This document shows, in pieces, positions 17,492-25,300 of a stretch of 64,000 nt of DNA (positions within the stretch are counted from its first letter, which is position 1; every line of letters starts with the position of its first letter). The notes under the pieces are model-generated. The model searched no databases, had not been told where the DNA came from, and saw only the letters and a program-made list of their open reading frames with translations. Source of the DNA: CAVVKW01 sp963749035 (GTDB lineage: Bacteria > Verrucomicrobiota > Verrucomicrobiia > Chthoniobacterales > JAATET01); the NCBI GenBank assembly GCA_963749035.1, contig CAVVKW010000004.1:1426001-1490000 (forward strand). Reading direction: 5' to 3'. The position numbers were made by a program, and so were the translations under genes.

Positions 17492-18586
17492 TCAAAGAAT
17501 CTTCTCGAGCAGCCGCTCGACGTTCACGTGCTGACTCACCAGCTCCTGAATCCGAGTAATTTTGTCCACGTCGCCCGGCATCGTCTTCACCGTCATCGAG
17601 TTGATCCGACTCGCGATCGTGTAGCTGTCCATCGGCGAAAGAATCACCGGCAACACCGAATTCGAAATGATCTTCGCCACCGGCTCCGACGGTTCCAACG
17701 ACTCGGACAACACCAACCCCGACAGCAAATCCCCGCCCTGTTCGGCTTCGGCGTGGGCCGCGAGAATGATGTCCTCCCGATCACCGGGCGTAATCAGTAA
17801 CGTCCGCTCCTCCAGCCGACTCAACACGTTCGTCGGCTGCATCGCGCCGATCATCACGTTCGAAACGCGTCGCGACATGTCCCCGTTCGCACTGATCACC
17901 TCCCCCTTGATCTTCTCGCAGATGCCTCCCAACGTCGGCTCAGACAACAACCGCTCCTGCGGAATCACCCCCAACAATTCGAGCCCCAACCGTCGAAAAC
18001 CGCGCTCCGCAAAATCCGCGATGTAATCCATTTTCGAGGTCGCGACCTTGTTCATCACCACCCCGATCACCTCCACTCCCAACGAATCGAACAGTGCCTT
18101 GTTCAACGCGGCCTCGTCGATCGGACGTCCGATCCCCCCCGGAGTCACCAACAGCACCTTACTCTCGAGCAGCTTCGCCACGTGCGCGTTCGACAAGTCA
18201 AACACCGACCCCACCCCCGCGTGCCCCGTCCCCTCGATGATCGCAAACTCCTTCTCCCACGTCGCCCGGTCGAACGAGTTCCGAATCCGTTTCACCAAAA
18301 ACTCGTTGTTCGCCTTCTCGATGTATCGCCGCGTGAAATTTGGCTCTACCGCGATCGGACTCATGTCCCCGATCGGAACGTCCGTCCCGTAGGTCTCGCG
18401 GATCAGAACGCTGTCCTCGTCGATCCGCACACCATCCACCTCGGCAAATCGCTGCCCCACCGGCTTGATGAAGCCGATCTTCGGAAACCGCTCCCGCAGC
18501 GCCCCGTAGAGCCCGAGCGACGTCGTTGTCTTGCCGGTATCCTGCTCCGTCGCAGCGACGAAAATGCGAGGGGTCGACCGGTTCAC
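17492..18586 (-). CDS. DRTGG-domain P-loop protein (stand-alone Pta N-terminal module)
   Basis: 364 aa. An N-terminal BioD/AAA-type P-loop (AATEQDTGKTTTSLGLYGAL, residues 11-30) is followed by FIKPVGQR and EGTGHAGVGSVFDLSNAHVAKLL, then a DRTGG-like domain (LGGICEKIKGEVIS; SNVMIGAM; TLLITPGDREDIILAA). This is the regulatory module fused in front of long-form phosphotransacetylases. Here it is a separate gene whose ATG overlaps the stop of pta by 4 bp, so the two proteins probably form a complex. It may sense nucleotides or metabolites; no catalytic role can be assigned. Confidence 0.82.
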   Translation of the reverse strand: MNRSTPRIFVAATEQDTGKTTTSLGLYGALRERFPKIGFIKPVGQRFAEVDGVRIDEDSVLIRETYGTDVPIGDMSPIAVEPNFTRRYIEKANNEFLVKRIRNSFDRATWEKEFAIIEGTGHAGVGSVFDLSNAHVAKLLESKVLLVTPGGIGRPIDEAALNKALFDSLGVEVIGVVMNKVATSKMDYIADFAERGFRRLGLELLGVIPQERLLSEPTLGGICEKIKGEVISANGDMSRRVSNVMIGAMQPTNVLSRLEERTLLITPGDREDIILAAHAEAEQGGDLLSGLVLSESLEPSEPVAKIISNSVLPVILSPMDSYTIASRINSMTVKTMPGDVDKITRIQELVSQHVNVERLLEKIL

Positions 18587-19626
18587 TCGCTCAACGGCTC
18601 CTCCGGATACAACTTCCGGTATTCGATCGCCTGCAGCCCCACGAACGCCGCCACCGCCGCGATCTCGTCCGGATGAGTTCCGCGCGACAACTCCGCGGCC
18701 GGCCTCGAAAATCCGAGCAATAACTGACCGTAAACCCGCGCCTTTGCCAGATGCTGGACCAGCTTCACCGAGATGTTGCCGGAATTCAGATCCGGGAAGA
18801 TCAACACGTTCGCGTCCCCCGCCACCAAGCCACCCGGCGCCTTGATCCCCGCCAGCTCCGGCACCAGAGCCGTGTCCGCCTGAAGCTCTCCCGAGACCTC
18901 CATGTCGACCCCGTATTTCGTCGCCAGCTCCCGAGCCAACTCCGTCGCTCGCGCCACCCGCTCGGTCTCCGGCGTGATCGCACTTCCCTTCGTCGAGTAG
19001 CTCAACATCGCCACCCGCGCCTTCTTCGCGAAGACCTGCCGCGCCAGCATTCCCGTCTGGAGAGCAAACGACGCCATCTGCTCCATCGTCGGATTCGGCA
19101 CCACGCCGCAGTCACTGAAAAACAACACACCATCGTCGCCAAACTTGCTGTCCGGCACCGACACCACCATGCAGCCCCCGACCACCTGAGCGTGTTCGAA
19201 CCGCTTCACCAACTGAAGCAACGGGCGCAAAAGCGACCCGCCGTAGGAACTCACGCCCCCGACCAACCCATCGACCAATCCATACTGCAACATCATCGCC
19301 GCGAAATAATTGCGATTCACCATGATCGCCCGCGAATCGTTGAACCCGTAGCCCCGGTAGCGATCCATCTTCTCCAGGCGCTCGCAGAAGATCGGCAAGT
19401 CCGACGACGTCTCTGGATGAACGATCGCCACGTGATCCAGCGACACCTTCTCGGCCGCCGCCACCTTCTCGATGACGTCTCGATGACCCAGCAACACCGG
19501 CACCCCGAGCTGCTCATCGTAAAACGTCTGCGCCGCCCGCAGCACCCGCGGATCGTCGCCCTCCGGAAAGACAATCCGCTTCGGATGACGTCGCAACTTC
19601 TCGTAGACCGATTCAATAAAACTCAT
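18583..19626 (-). CDS. pta: Phosphate acetyltransferase
   Basis: Interconverts acetyl-CoA and acetyl phosphate. 347 aa, the short catalytic form. Visible PTA/PTB family features: RIVFPEGDDPRVLRAA at the N-terminus, VDGLVGGVSSYGGSLLRPLLQ, VPNPTMEQMASFALQT, MLSYSTKGSA, GELQADTALVPE, VLIFPDLNSGNISVKLVQ and GQLLLGFSRPA. The regulatory DRTGG module usually fused to long Pta is encoded by the next gene, coupled through an ATGA overlap. No ackA is in the window. The start overlaps that of the divergent folP by 2 bases. Confidence 0.93.
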   Translation of the reverse strand: MSFIESVYEKLRRHPKRIVFPEGDDPRVLRAAQTFYDEQLGVPVLLGHRDVIEKVAAAEKVSLDHVAIVHPETSSDLPIFCERLEKMDRYRGYGFNDSRAIMVNRNYFAAMMLQYGLVDGLVGGVSSYGGSLLRPLLQLVKRFEHAQVVGGCMVVSVPDSKFGDDGVLFFSDCGVVPNPTMEQMASFALQTGMLARQVFAKKARVAMLSYSTKGSAITPETERVARATELARELATKYGVDMEVSGELQADTALVPELAGIKAPGGLVAGDANVLIFPDLNSGNISVKLVQHLAKARVYGQLLLGFSRPAAELSRGTHPDEIAAVAAFVGLQAIEYRKLYPEEPLSE

Positions 19627-20560
19627 GGCGGTTGATTCCGAACTCAGCGTGAAAGAGAATCCCCCGCTTCACAAGCCCGAAGCCGCCCACCGAATGGAAC
19701 TCCGCGCCCGCCACCACCACCTCACTTTCCCTCGCCGCCCCCTCCTCATGGGCATCGTCAACGTCAACGACGACAGTTTCTGCGACGACGGCTCCCTCGA
19801 CCCCGACTGGGCTTCGAAAAAAATGGCCACCCTCCTTCGCGACGGCGCCGACATCATCGACATCGGAGCCGAAAGCGCCCGCACCAACCGCCCCCCCATC
19901 ACCGAAGCCGAGGAAATCGCCCGCCTCCTCCCCGCCATCGAGACTTTCAAGCAATCCGAAATCCAAAATCCGAGATCCAAAATCCTATCAGTCAACACCT
20001 GGCGCCCCACCGTCGCCGCCGCCGCCCTCGCCGCCGGAGCCGACCTGCTCAACGACATGGGCGGCCTCCCCACCGAAGACAACGCCCGCCTCTGCGCCGC
20101 CCACGGAGCCGCTCTCCTCATCATGCACACCCTCGCACCGCCGAAGGTCCCGCAGACCGCCGCCACCTACCCCGGCATCATCGAGACGCTTCTCGAATTC
20201 TTCGAGCGCAAGATCCAGCAAGCCACCGCCGCCGGACTCCCCCGAGAACAAATCCTCCTCGACCCCGGCATCGATTTTGCCAAGCAGCGCGCCGACAACC
20301 TCACCATCTACCGACACCTCGACCAGCTCGCCGCCCTCGACCGCCCCGTCCTCCTCCCCGTCTCCCGCAAGACGGTCATCGGCGACGTCCTCGACCAACC
20401 CAACCCCGGCGACCGCGACCCCGGCACCGTTGCGTCGATCGTCGCTTGCGTCCGCCGAGGGGCCCACGTCCTCCGCGTCCACAACGTCCGCGCCGCCCGC
20501 CAGACCCTCGACACGATTCTCCCGACCCCCGCCGAAGCGTCAATTCCCGTCGGCCAATAA
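19625..20560 (+). CDS. folP: Dihydropteroate synthase
   Basis: Joins p-aminobenzoate to the pterin pyrophosphate in folate synthesis. Visible: LMGIVNVNDDSF (pyrophosphate loop; usual form NVTPDSF), DIIDIGAESARTN, LSVNTWRP, LLNDMGG, ILLDPGIDFAKQRADN, LPVSRKTVIG and VHNVRAARQ. 311 aa with the ATG at 19625; the ATG at 19694 (MELRARHHHL) is an alternative that avoids overlapping pta. Oddity: residues around FKQSEIQNPRSKILSV are encoded by a 35-bp heptamer array (19951-19985) sitting before the usual strand leading to S-V-x-T. The gene remains open, so the insertion is tolerated. Confidence 0.93.
   Translation: MAVDSELSVKENPPLHKPEAAHRMELRARHHHLTFPRRPLLMGIVNVNDDSFCDDGSLDPDWASKKMATLLRDGADIIDIGAESARTNRPPITEAEEIARLLPAIETFKQSEIQNPRSKILSVNTWRPTVAAAALAAGADLLNDMGGLPTEDNARLCAAHGAALLIMHTLAPPKVPQTAATYPGIIETLLEFFERKIQQATAAGLPREQILLDPGIDFAKQRADNLTIYRHLDQLAALDRPVLLPVSRKTVIGDVLDQPNPGDRDPGTVASIVACVRRGAHVLRVHNVRAARQTLDTILPTPAEASIPVGQ
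19951..19985. repeat. AATCCRA-type heptamer array inside folP (5 x 7 bp)
   Basis: CAATCCG, AAATCCA, AAATCCG, AGATCCA, AAATCCT in exact register, read in frame as QSEIQNPRSKIL. Same unit family as the arrays at 7419, 39990, 45638, 46801, 50723 and 53042. Confidence 0.85.
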
Positions 20561-21562
20561 GCGCCGAATCACCCGCCGATGTGGTGCCGGGACCGCCACC
20601 CGCTCGGCCTCATCCACCGAAAACCTCCGCAATCCCTCACTCACCTCGCCGCGGACAACTTCCATCCGCACCAGATACCGCGTGATCGGATAATCCTCCG
20701 CCAGCAGAACTTCCCCCTCACCACCGGCCTCCGGCAGCATCCACATCCCCCGCCACCGCGGCCCCACCGACCGTTCCAGCCAGATCCCTCCCGCGTCCCG
20801 CACCCACGCCCGCCGCTCCCTCACCCGCGTCACTTTCGCCCGCGCCCGCTTCACCGGCAACGTCTCCGGCTCCACCGCCCGACAATACGTCTCCACCGGA
20901 CACGTCAAACAAAGCGGCGACCGCGGCCGGCAAACCAGTGCCCCCAACTCCATCACCGCCGAATTGTAATCCCGCCCCCCCTCACCCTGCATCGCACCCG
21001 CCGTCTCCCGCAACCACCCCTTCCCCTCCCCCGAATCCACCGCCCCCTCGTAATTCAGCACCCGCGCCAGCACCCGCGCCACGTTCCCGTCCACCACCGG
21101 TGCCGCCCGATCGAAGGCAAACGCCAGCACCGCGTTCGCCGTGTATTCCCCGACCCCCGGCAGACTCCGCAGCCCCGCGAAATCATCCGGCACCACGCCA
21201 CCGTGCTCTTCCATCACGGCCACCGCCGCCCGTCGCAGATTCCGCCCCCGCGAATAATACCCGAGCCCCTCCCACGTCGACAGCACCTCGTCCTCCGACG
21301 CCGCCGCCAGATCCGCCACCCTCGGCCACCGCTCCATCCAGCGCTCGAAATACGGCACCACCGCCGCCACCGTCGTCTGCTGACACATGAACTCACTCAC
21401 CAGCACCGCGTAAGGATCCGTCGTTCGCCGCCACGGCAAATCCCGACCCGCCTCCCCAAACCAATCCGCGAGTTCCCGCCGAAACCCCGCCGCATCAAAA
21501 ACTTTTTTCTCCGCCGCGCCCCGCGCCTCGCCATTTCTCGTTCCACGTTTCAAATTTCCCAT
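20540..21562 (-). CDS. mutY: A/G-specific adenine glycosylase
   Basis: Removes adenine mispaired with 8-oxoguanine. 340 aa. Visible: DLPWRRTTDPYAVLVSE, MCQQTTVAAVVPYFERW, the helix-hairpin-helix LRSLPGVGEYTANAVLAF with catalytic Asp in VVDGNVARVL, and the iron-sulfur motif CRPRSPLCLTCPVETYC (C-x6-C-x2-C-x5-C). A NUDIX-like 8-oxoG recognition domain follows (GPRWRGMWMLPEAGGEGE). The first 12 or so codons (MGNLKRGTRNGE) come from a heptamer repeat, and I find no in-frame ATG, GTG or TTG after the repeat before the conserved domain, so translation probably starts inside the repeat. Confidence 0.93.
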   Translation of the reverse strand: MGNLKRGTRNGEARGAAEKKVFDAAGFRRELADWFGEAGRDLPWRRTTDPYAVLVSEFMCQQTTVAAVVPYFERWMERWPRVADLAAASEDEVLSTWEGLGYYSRGRNLRRAAVAVMEEHGGVVPDDFAGLRSLPGVGEYTANAVLAFAFDRAAPVVDGNVARVLARVLNYEGAVDSGEGKGWLRETAGAMQGEGGRDYNSAVMELGALVCRPRSPLCLTCPVETYCRAVEPETLPVKRARAKVTRVRERRAWVRDAGGIWLERSVGPRWRGMWMLPEAGGEGEVLLAEDYPITRYLVRMEVVRGEVSEGLRRFSVDEAERVAVPAPHRRVIRRLLADGN

Positions 21563-21567
21563 TTCTC
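21533..21567. repeat. Heptamer array between mutY and rnhC (5 x 7 bp)
   Basis: ATTTCTC, GTTCCAC, GTTTCAA, ATTTCCC, ATTTCTC. It contains the mutY start codon on the minus strand (21560-21562) and ends 3 bases before the rnhC ATG on the plus strand, so it forms nearly the whole divergent intergenic region. Confidence 0.8.
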
Positions 21568-21570
21568 AAG

Positions 21571-22479
21571 ATGACGAGCTACACCAAACCCCTCACCGCA
21601 CCCCAAGTCGAGGCCCTGCGCACCGCGCTCGAAAAACACCAGTTCGACTTCGAGGAAAAGCCCTACACCCACTTCGCCGCTCGCAAGGGCAAGCTCACCG
21701 TCGCCTGCTACCAGAAAGGCCCCAAGGTCCTCCTCCAGGGCAAAGGCCTCGAAGACTTCATCAGCTTCATCCTCGAGCCCGAAGTTCTCGGCAGCGCCAC
21801 CTTTGGCTACGAGGAAGAACTCGACCCCGAACTCCTCTCCCCCCACTTCGGCATCGACGAATCCGGCAAGGGCGACTTCTTCGGCCCCCTCGTCATCGCC
21901 GGCTGCTACACCGACGAGAAGATCACCCGCCACTTCCGCGAACTCGGCATCGCCGACAGCAAAACCATCAAGTCCGACCAAAAAATCCGCACCCTCGCCG
22001 CTGCGATCCGCAAGTCGAAGACCGCCCAAACCGTCATCCTCATCAACCCCGAGCGCTACAACGCCCTCTTCGATAAGATCGGCAATCTCAACCGCCTTCT
22101 CGCCTGGGGCCACGCCCGCGCCATCGAAAACCTCTGCGAACTCCAGCCCGACTGCCCCCGCGCCCTCTCCGACAAATTCGCTCACGTCAGCCTCATCCAA
22201 CGCTCCCTCATGGACCGCGGAAAAAAACTCCAGCTCGACCAACGAACCAAGGCCGAGAGCGACCCCGCCGTCGCCGCCGCCTCCATCCTCGCCCGCGAAA
22301 AATTCATCGACTGGCTCGCATCGACCGGCGAGCGCCTCGGCACCAAACTCCCCCGCGGCGCCTCCGCTCAGGTCAAAGCCACCGCCACCGACCTCGTCCG
22401 CCAGCACGGCCCCGACGTCCTTCCCACCCTCGCCAAAGTCCACTTCAAGACCGCCGCCGAAGTCCTCGACTCCCTTTAA
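21571..22479 (+). CDS. rnhC: Ribonuclease HIII
   Basis: Cleaves RNA in RNA-DNA hybrids. 302 aa. The N-terminal TBP-like substrate-binding domain (FEEKPYTHFAARKGKLTVACYQKGPKVLLQGKG) distinguishes HIII from HII. The catalytic domain has GIDESGKGDFFGPLVIAGCY (the DEsGKG motif with Asp and Glu), IADSKTIKS, QRTKAESDPAVAAASILARE with a further catalytic Asp, and ends in a typical HFKTAAEVL. Starts 3 bases after a heptamer array that also contains the start of divergent mutY. Confidence 0.95.
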   Translation: MTSYTKPLTAPQVEALRTALEKHQFDFEEKPYTHFAARKGKLTVACYQKGPKVLLQGKGLEDFISFILEPEVLGSATFGYEEELDPELLSPHFGIDESGKGDFFGPLVIAGCYTDEKITRHFRELGIADSKTIKSDQKIRTLAAAIRKSKTAQTVILINPERYNALFDKIGNLNRLLAWGHARAIENLCELQPDCPRALSDKFAHVSLIQRSLMDRGKKLQLDQRTKAESDPAVAAASILAREKFIDWLASTGERLGTKLPRGASAQVKATATDLVRQHGPDVLPTLAKVHFKTAAEVLDSL

Positions 22480-22532
22480 GTCGCCGACGCGCAGTCAACC
22501 GCCCTCCGTCAGCGAACCCACCTTCAATTCCT

Positions 22533-22585
22533 CTCTGCGGCTCAGCGGCTCAGCGTGAATTTCCTCGCCCTTCGCGCCCTCGCGT
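22533..22585. repeat. Octamer repeat module downstream of rnhC
   Basis: CTCTGCGG, CTCAGCGG, CTCAGCGT, then after a short GAATTTC spacer CTTCGCGC, CCTCGCGT. This two-block layout (CTCTGCGN x3 + CTTCGCGN x2-3) recurs near 23721, 31498, 33157, 43226 and 51600. Confidence 0.7.
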
Positions 22586-22612
22586 AACGCTCTCGATCCC
22601 GAAAGCTCGCCC

Positions 22613-23281
22613 TCAGGCGCAGCTCCCCTCGCCCTCCGTCTCCGTCCCGTAATACTGCTCCCCGATCCGGATCTTCTCCCGGCCATTCGCCATCCGCCAC
22701 TTGTTCGTGTCCCGCAGCGAGTAAATGCACCCGCAATACTCCTGCTGGTAAAATTGCTCCCGCTTCGAGATCTCGACCATCCGCGACGCCCCGCCCTTCT
22801 TCCGCCAGTTGTAGGTCCAATACGACATCCCCTCGTAGCGCGCCGCCGCCCGCTCCCCGCAGCCGTTGATCTGCTGCATGTTCTTCCAACGCGAGATCCC
22901 CAGACAGCTCGTGATGATCGGATAGCCGTGCTCATGCGCGTAAAGCGCCGTCCGCTCGAACCGTATGTCAAAGCACTGCGTGCACCGCTCGCCTCGCTCC
23001 GGAGCCCACTCCAACCCCTTCACCCGCTCGAACCAATTGTCCGTGTCGTAATCCGCGTCGACAAACTCGATCCCCTCCTTCTCGGCAAACCGCACGTTCT
23101 CCTCCTTGCGCAACTCGTATTCTCGCCGCGGGTGGATGTTCGGATTGTAAAAGAAGATGGCGTAATTAACGCCCGCCTGACCCATCGCTTCCATCACCTC
23201 GCCCGAGCAAGGCGCACAGCACGAGTGCAACAACACCCGCCCCTCCCGCTCCGGACGATCAATCTCAACTCGCTCACTCAC
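22613..23281 (-). CDS. queH: Epoxyqueuosine reductase QueH
   Basis: Last step of queuosine synthesis on tRNA, the non-QueG type. Visible: LLHSCCAPCSGEVMEAM (double Cys motif), FFYNPNIHPRREYELRK, CTQCFDIRFERTALYA, ITSCLGISRWKNMQQIN and QQEYCGCIYSL, with the cysteine set for the iron-sulfur cluster and the second metal site. I chose the GTG at 23281; the longer frame starting at 23380 would translate a heptamer repeat (VFSFRFSVFSG) and overlap the divergent small secreted gene. With QueD, QueE and FolE2 it indicates a full queuosine pathway in the genome. Confidence 0.9.
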   Translation of the reverse strand: MSERVEIDRPEREGRVLLHSCCAPCSGEVMEAMGQAGVNYAIFFYNPNIHPRREYELRKEENVRFAEKEGIEFVDADYDTDNWFERVKGLEWAPERGERCTQCFDIRFERTALYAHEHGYPIITSCLGISRWKNMQQINGCGERAAARYEGMSYWTYNWRKKGGASRMVEISKREQFYQQEYCGCIYSLRDTNKWRMANGREKIRIGEQYYGTETEGEGSCA

Positions 23282-23291
23282 CCCCCCACTG

Positions 23292-23319
23292 AACACCGAA
23301 AACCGAAAACTGAAAACTT
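23292..23319. repeat. Heptamer array upstream of queH (4 x 7 bp)
   Basis: AACACCG, AAAACCG, AAAACTG, AAAACTT. Located 11 bases upstream of the chosen queH GTG, on the opposite strand orientation. Confidence 0.7.
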
Positions 23320-23371
23320 TAACCCGTGCGCGATGAATACCCCACCGACCTCCCGCGTTACTATCAACGTC

Positions 23372-23650
23372 ATGAATCACCTCAAAACACTCGTCATCCT
23401 CGCGCTCGCCATCGGAGCGTTCTTCGCGATTCCCAAGGCCGAAGCCGGCGGTTACGTGAATCTATCTTTTAACACCGGGGGTTCCTATTGCGCTCCGCCC
23501 GTCACCTACTACCGACGCCCACCCGTTTACGTTCGACCGGCCCCCGTTTATTACCGCCGCCCCGCGCCGGTCTATTACCGCCGGGGCCCTTCCTGCTACC
23601 GAGGAGGCGGCTACAAAGTCACCCGCCGCGGACACTACTACCGCCGGTAA
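23372..23650 (+). CDS. Small secreted Tyr/Arg/Pro-rich protein
   Basis: 92 aa. An N-terminal signal peptide (MNHLKTLVILALAIGAFFAIPKAEA, cleavage probably after AEA) precedes a mature region built from repeats of Y-Y-R-R-x-P-V-Y (YYRRPPVYVRP, YYRRPAPVYYRR) and ending GHYYRR. It has two Cys (SYCAPP, PSCYRG). This is a low-complexity, very basic exported protein, possibly cell-wall or surface associated; no family is recognised. An in-frame ATG at 23333 is possible but gives a poorer signal peptide. A good intrinsic terminator follows directly. Confidence 0.75.
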   Translation: MNHLKTLVILALAIGAFFAIPKAEAGGYVNLSFNTGGSYCAPPVTYYRRPPVYVRPAPVYYRRPAPVYYRRGPSCYRGGGYKVTRRGHYYRR

Positions 23651-23674
23651 GATCGCAACCCGATTTCTCCCCCG

Positions 23675-23712
23675 AAAAATGCGCCCCGGGCCCGCCCGCG
23701 GGCGCTTTTTTC
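23675..23712 (+). terminator. Intrinsic terminator after the small secreted gene
   Basis: An A5 run, then GCGCCC (23681-23686), a GC-rich loop, GGGCGC (23700-23705) and T6 (23706-23711). The A-run and T-run extend the stem, as in a bidirectional rho-independent terminator. Confidence 0.75.
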
Positions 23713-23720
23713 GTCTCCCC

Positions 23721-23770
23721 CTCCGCACCTCCGCGGCTCTGCGTGAGAATCATCACCCCTTCGCCCTTCG
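23721..23770. repeat. Octamer repeat module after the terminator
   Basis: CTCCGCAC, CTCCGCGG, CTCTGCGT, GAGAATC spacer, then CTTCGCCC and a degenerate CTTCGCTG. Same layout as the other octamer modules. Confidence 0.65.
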
Positions 23771-23827
23771 CTGTTTGCCCCGCCCTTCCCAGGCTCCAAG
23801 TGCTCGCGTGAAAACTTCAGGCGAGCC

Positions 23828-24625
23828 TCAAGCCGCCCCCGCGGCAAACGCCTCCAGCGCCTCCCGCGTGATCACGTGCTTCGCCCCGCACCGCGGGCAC
23901 CCCATGCGAATCAACGGCTCGTTCCCGAACAAATCGTCCGCGTCCGCTAAAAACGCCGGCGCGACCGCCCGCATCATCCGGTCCTGATTACACCCACACT
24001 CAAACCGAAAATACCGCTGTTCCAGCAAACTCAACTCCTCCCGCTCGTCCAACCCCCGGATCGACTCCGCCGTCAGCGCCTCCAGCCACTCGACGTCGCA
24101 ATCCGGCTGGGCCCCGACCAGGACGAAGTCATCGTCGGAATGACGGAAAAACCGCCCCGGCCGCTGTTCGCTGTGCGCGTAAAACCGCTCCGCCGCCGCG
24201 AAGAAATCCCCACCCTCGAAGTCCACGACGCTCCGCCGCGGCTCCCCGCCAGCCGGAATCGTGTCCGCGTAAAACATCCCCCGGTCCGCCTTCCTCACGC
24301 CCTCCGTGTAAACCGTCGACACCACCGTCCCCTCCACGTTATCCCCCGCCGCGAACACGTTCAGCAACGGATCCTGAAAGTTCACCGTCCACGCCACCCG
24401 GTCCCGCCGCGGCCTCGACGCGCAGTGCAGCGCGATTCCCGCCAGCGCAAGTTTTGCGTATTCCGCTGCGTCGGGATCGACCGTCTGAGCGTAATCAGCC
24501 AAATGAAGATAATAATCGACGTACAATTGGGAGAACTCCCCGCGCGCCACCAGGGCGTTTCTCCCCCGGACAAAATAAGTCCGAATTTCAATGCTACGGT
24601 CGTCGATCGGTTCCTGAGCGCTCAC
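23828..24625 (-). CDS. hslO: Redox-regulated chaperone Hsp33
   Basis: Holdase chaperone activated by oxidation and unfolding. 265 aa. The N-terminal domain (SIEIRTYFVRGRNALVARGEFSQLY) is followed by the linker and the zinc redox centre: FECGCNQDRM (C-x-C) and MGCPRCGAKHVI (C-x2-C). The first motif is the standard CxC and the second a standard CxxC, so the redox switch should work. Only 15 bases separate its start from that of the divergent PAS gene, so the promoters must overlap the coding starts. Confidence 0.93.
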   Translation of the reverse strand: MSAQEPIDDRSIEIRTYFVRGRNALVARGEFSQLYVDYYLHLADYAQTVDPDAAEYAKLALAGIALHCASRPRRDRVAWTVNFQDPLLNVFAAGDNVEGTVVSTVYTEGVRKADRGMFYADTIPAGGEPRRSVVDFEGGDFFAAAERFYAHSEQRPGRFFRHSDDDFVLVGAQPDCDVEWLEALTAESIRGLDEREELSLLEQRYFRFECGCNQDRMMRAVAPAFLADADDLFGNEPLIRMGCPRCGAKHVITREALEAFAAGAA

Positions 24626-24640
24626 TTGTTAATCGTAAAA

Positions 24641-25210
24641 ATGAATGCTATCCATTGCACGCTCATGCTCGAAGATCAAAGCGAAGAAACTGCCTGCCTC
24701 CACGTGCTCGGCCTACTCGATCCGACGGAAGACTCCGCTTTTGCGGCCAGCTTCCCGGGCGACCCGAAGCTCGCCGACACCGTCCGCGATCTCAACGAGA
24801 CCCTGACGAACCTCAGTTCCTCGACCACCTCCATCCGTTTACCTTCCGGCGACCTCAAGGATCGCGTTCTCGACCTCGTCGACCTCGTCCCGCCCCGCGT
24901 CTGGACCGACCCCGAAGGCCGCATCACCGAGATCAACTCGGCCTTCACCGGTCTCTGCGGTTACGGCTTTCAGGAAGTCTCCGGGCGGAAACCCGGCAAC
25001 TTCCTCCAGGGACGCGAAACTGATCCCGCCACGATCGACACCCTTCGATCCGCCGTCCGCGAGGTCCGGGAGACCAACGTCGAGATGCTGAACTACCACA
25101 AGGACGGCACCCCCTACTGGGTCGCCATCCACCTCCGTCCCCAGCGCGACGAGCAAGGCGCCGTCACCGGATTCGAGGCCGAAGAAACGAAGCTCCCGTT
25201 CCCCGCGTAG
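24641..25210 (+). CDS. PAS protein with anti-sigma-like N-terminal segment
   Basis: 189 aa. Residues 15-58 (EETACLHVLGLLDPTEDSAF, then DPKLADTVRDL) resemble the start of RskA-type anti-sigma factors (x-x-ALG-L-D-E-x-E...F...L). Residues 82-185 form a PAS domain: PRVWTDPEGRITEINSAFTG, GRKPGNFLQGRETDP, NYHKDGTPYW. It resembles LOV domains (FLQG, NYxKDG) but the photoactive Cys of GRNCRFLQG is missing. No kinase or output domain follows. The ATG at 24665 is an alternative start. If the weak TTGTTA-N17-TATCCA at 24626-24654 is a promoter, that start would be nearly leaderless. The sensing role is inference. Confidence 0.7.
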   Translation: MNAIHCTLMLEDQSEETACLHVLGLLDPTEDSAFAASFPGDPKLADTVRDLNETLTNLSSSTTSIRLPSGDLKDRVLDLVDLVPPRVWTDPEGRITEINSAFTGLCGYGFQEVSGRKPGNFLQGRETDPATIDTLRSAVREVRETNVEMLNYHKDGTPYWVAIHLRPQRDEQGAVTGFEAEETKLPFPA

Positions 25211-25271
25211 GCCCGCCGCCCCGCCAACCGCGGGACGCTCCAGCACGGTGAGACCTGCCATTCACCGGCGC

Positions 25272-25299
25272 ATTCCGCATTTCGCATTTCGCAAGTCAC
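25272..25299. repeat. Heptamer array just upstream of uvrB (4 x 7 bp)
   Basis: ATTCCGC, ATTTCGC, ATTTCGC, AAGTCAC, ending one base before the uvrB GTG. It replaces the region where a ribosome binding site would be expected. Confidence 0.75.
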
Positions 25300-25300
25300 C

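Noticed and set aside
24641..25210. Calling the PAS protein a blue-light LOV receptor
   Set aside because: The flavin-binding Cys of the GRNCRFLQG motif is absent (GRKPGNFLQG).
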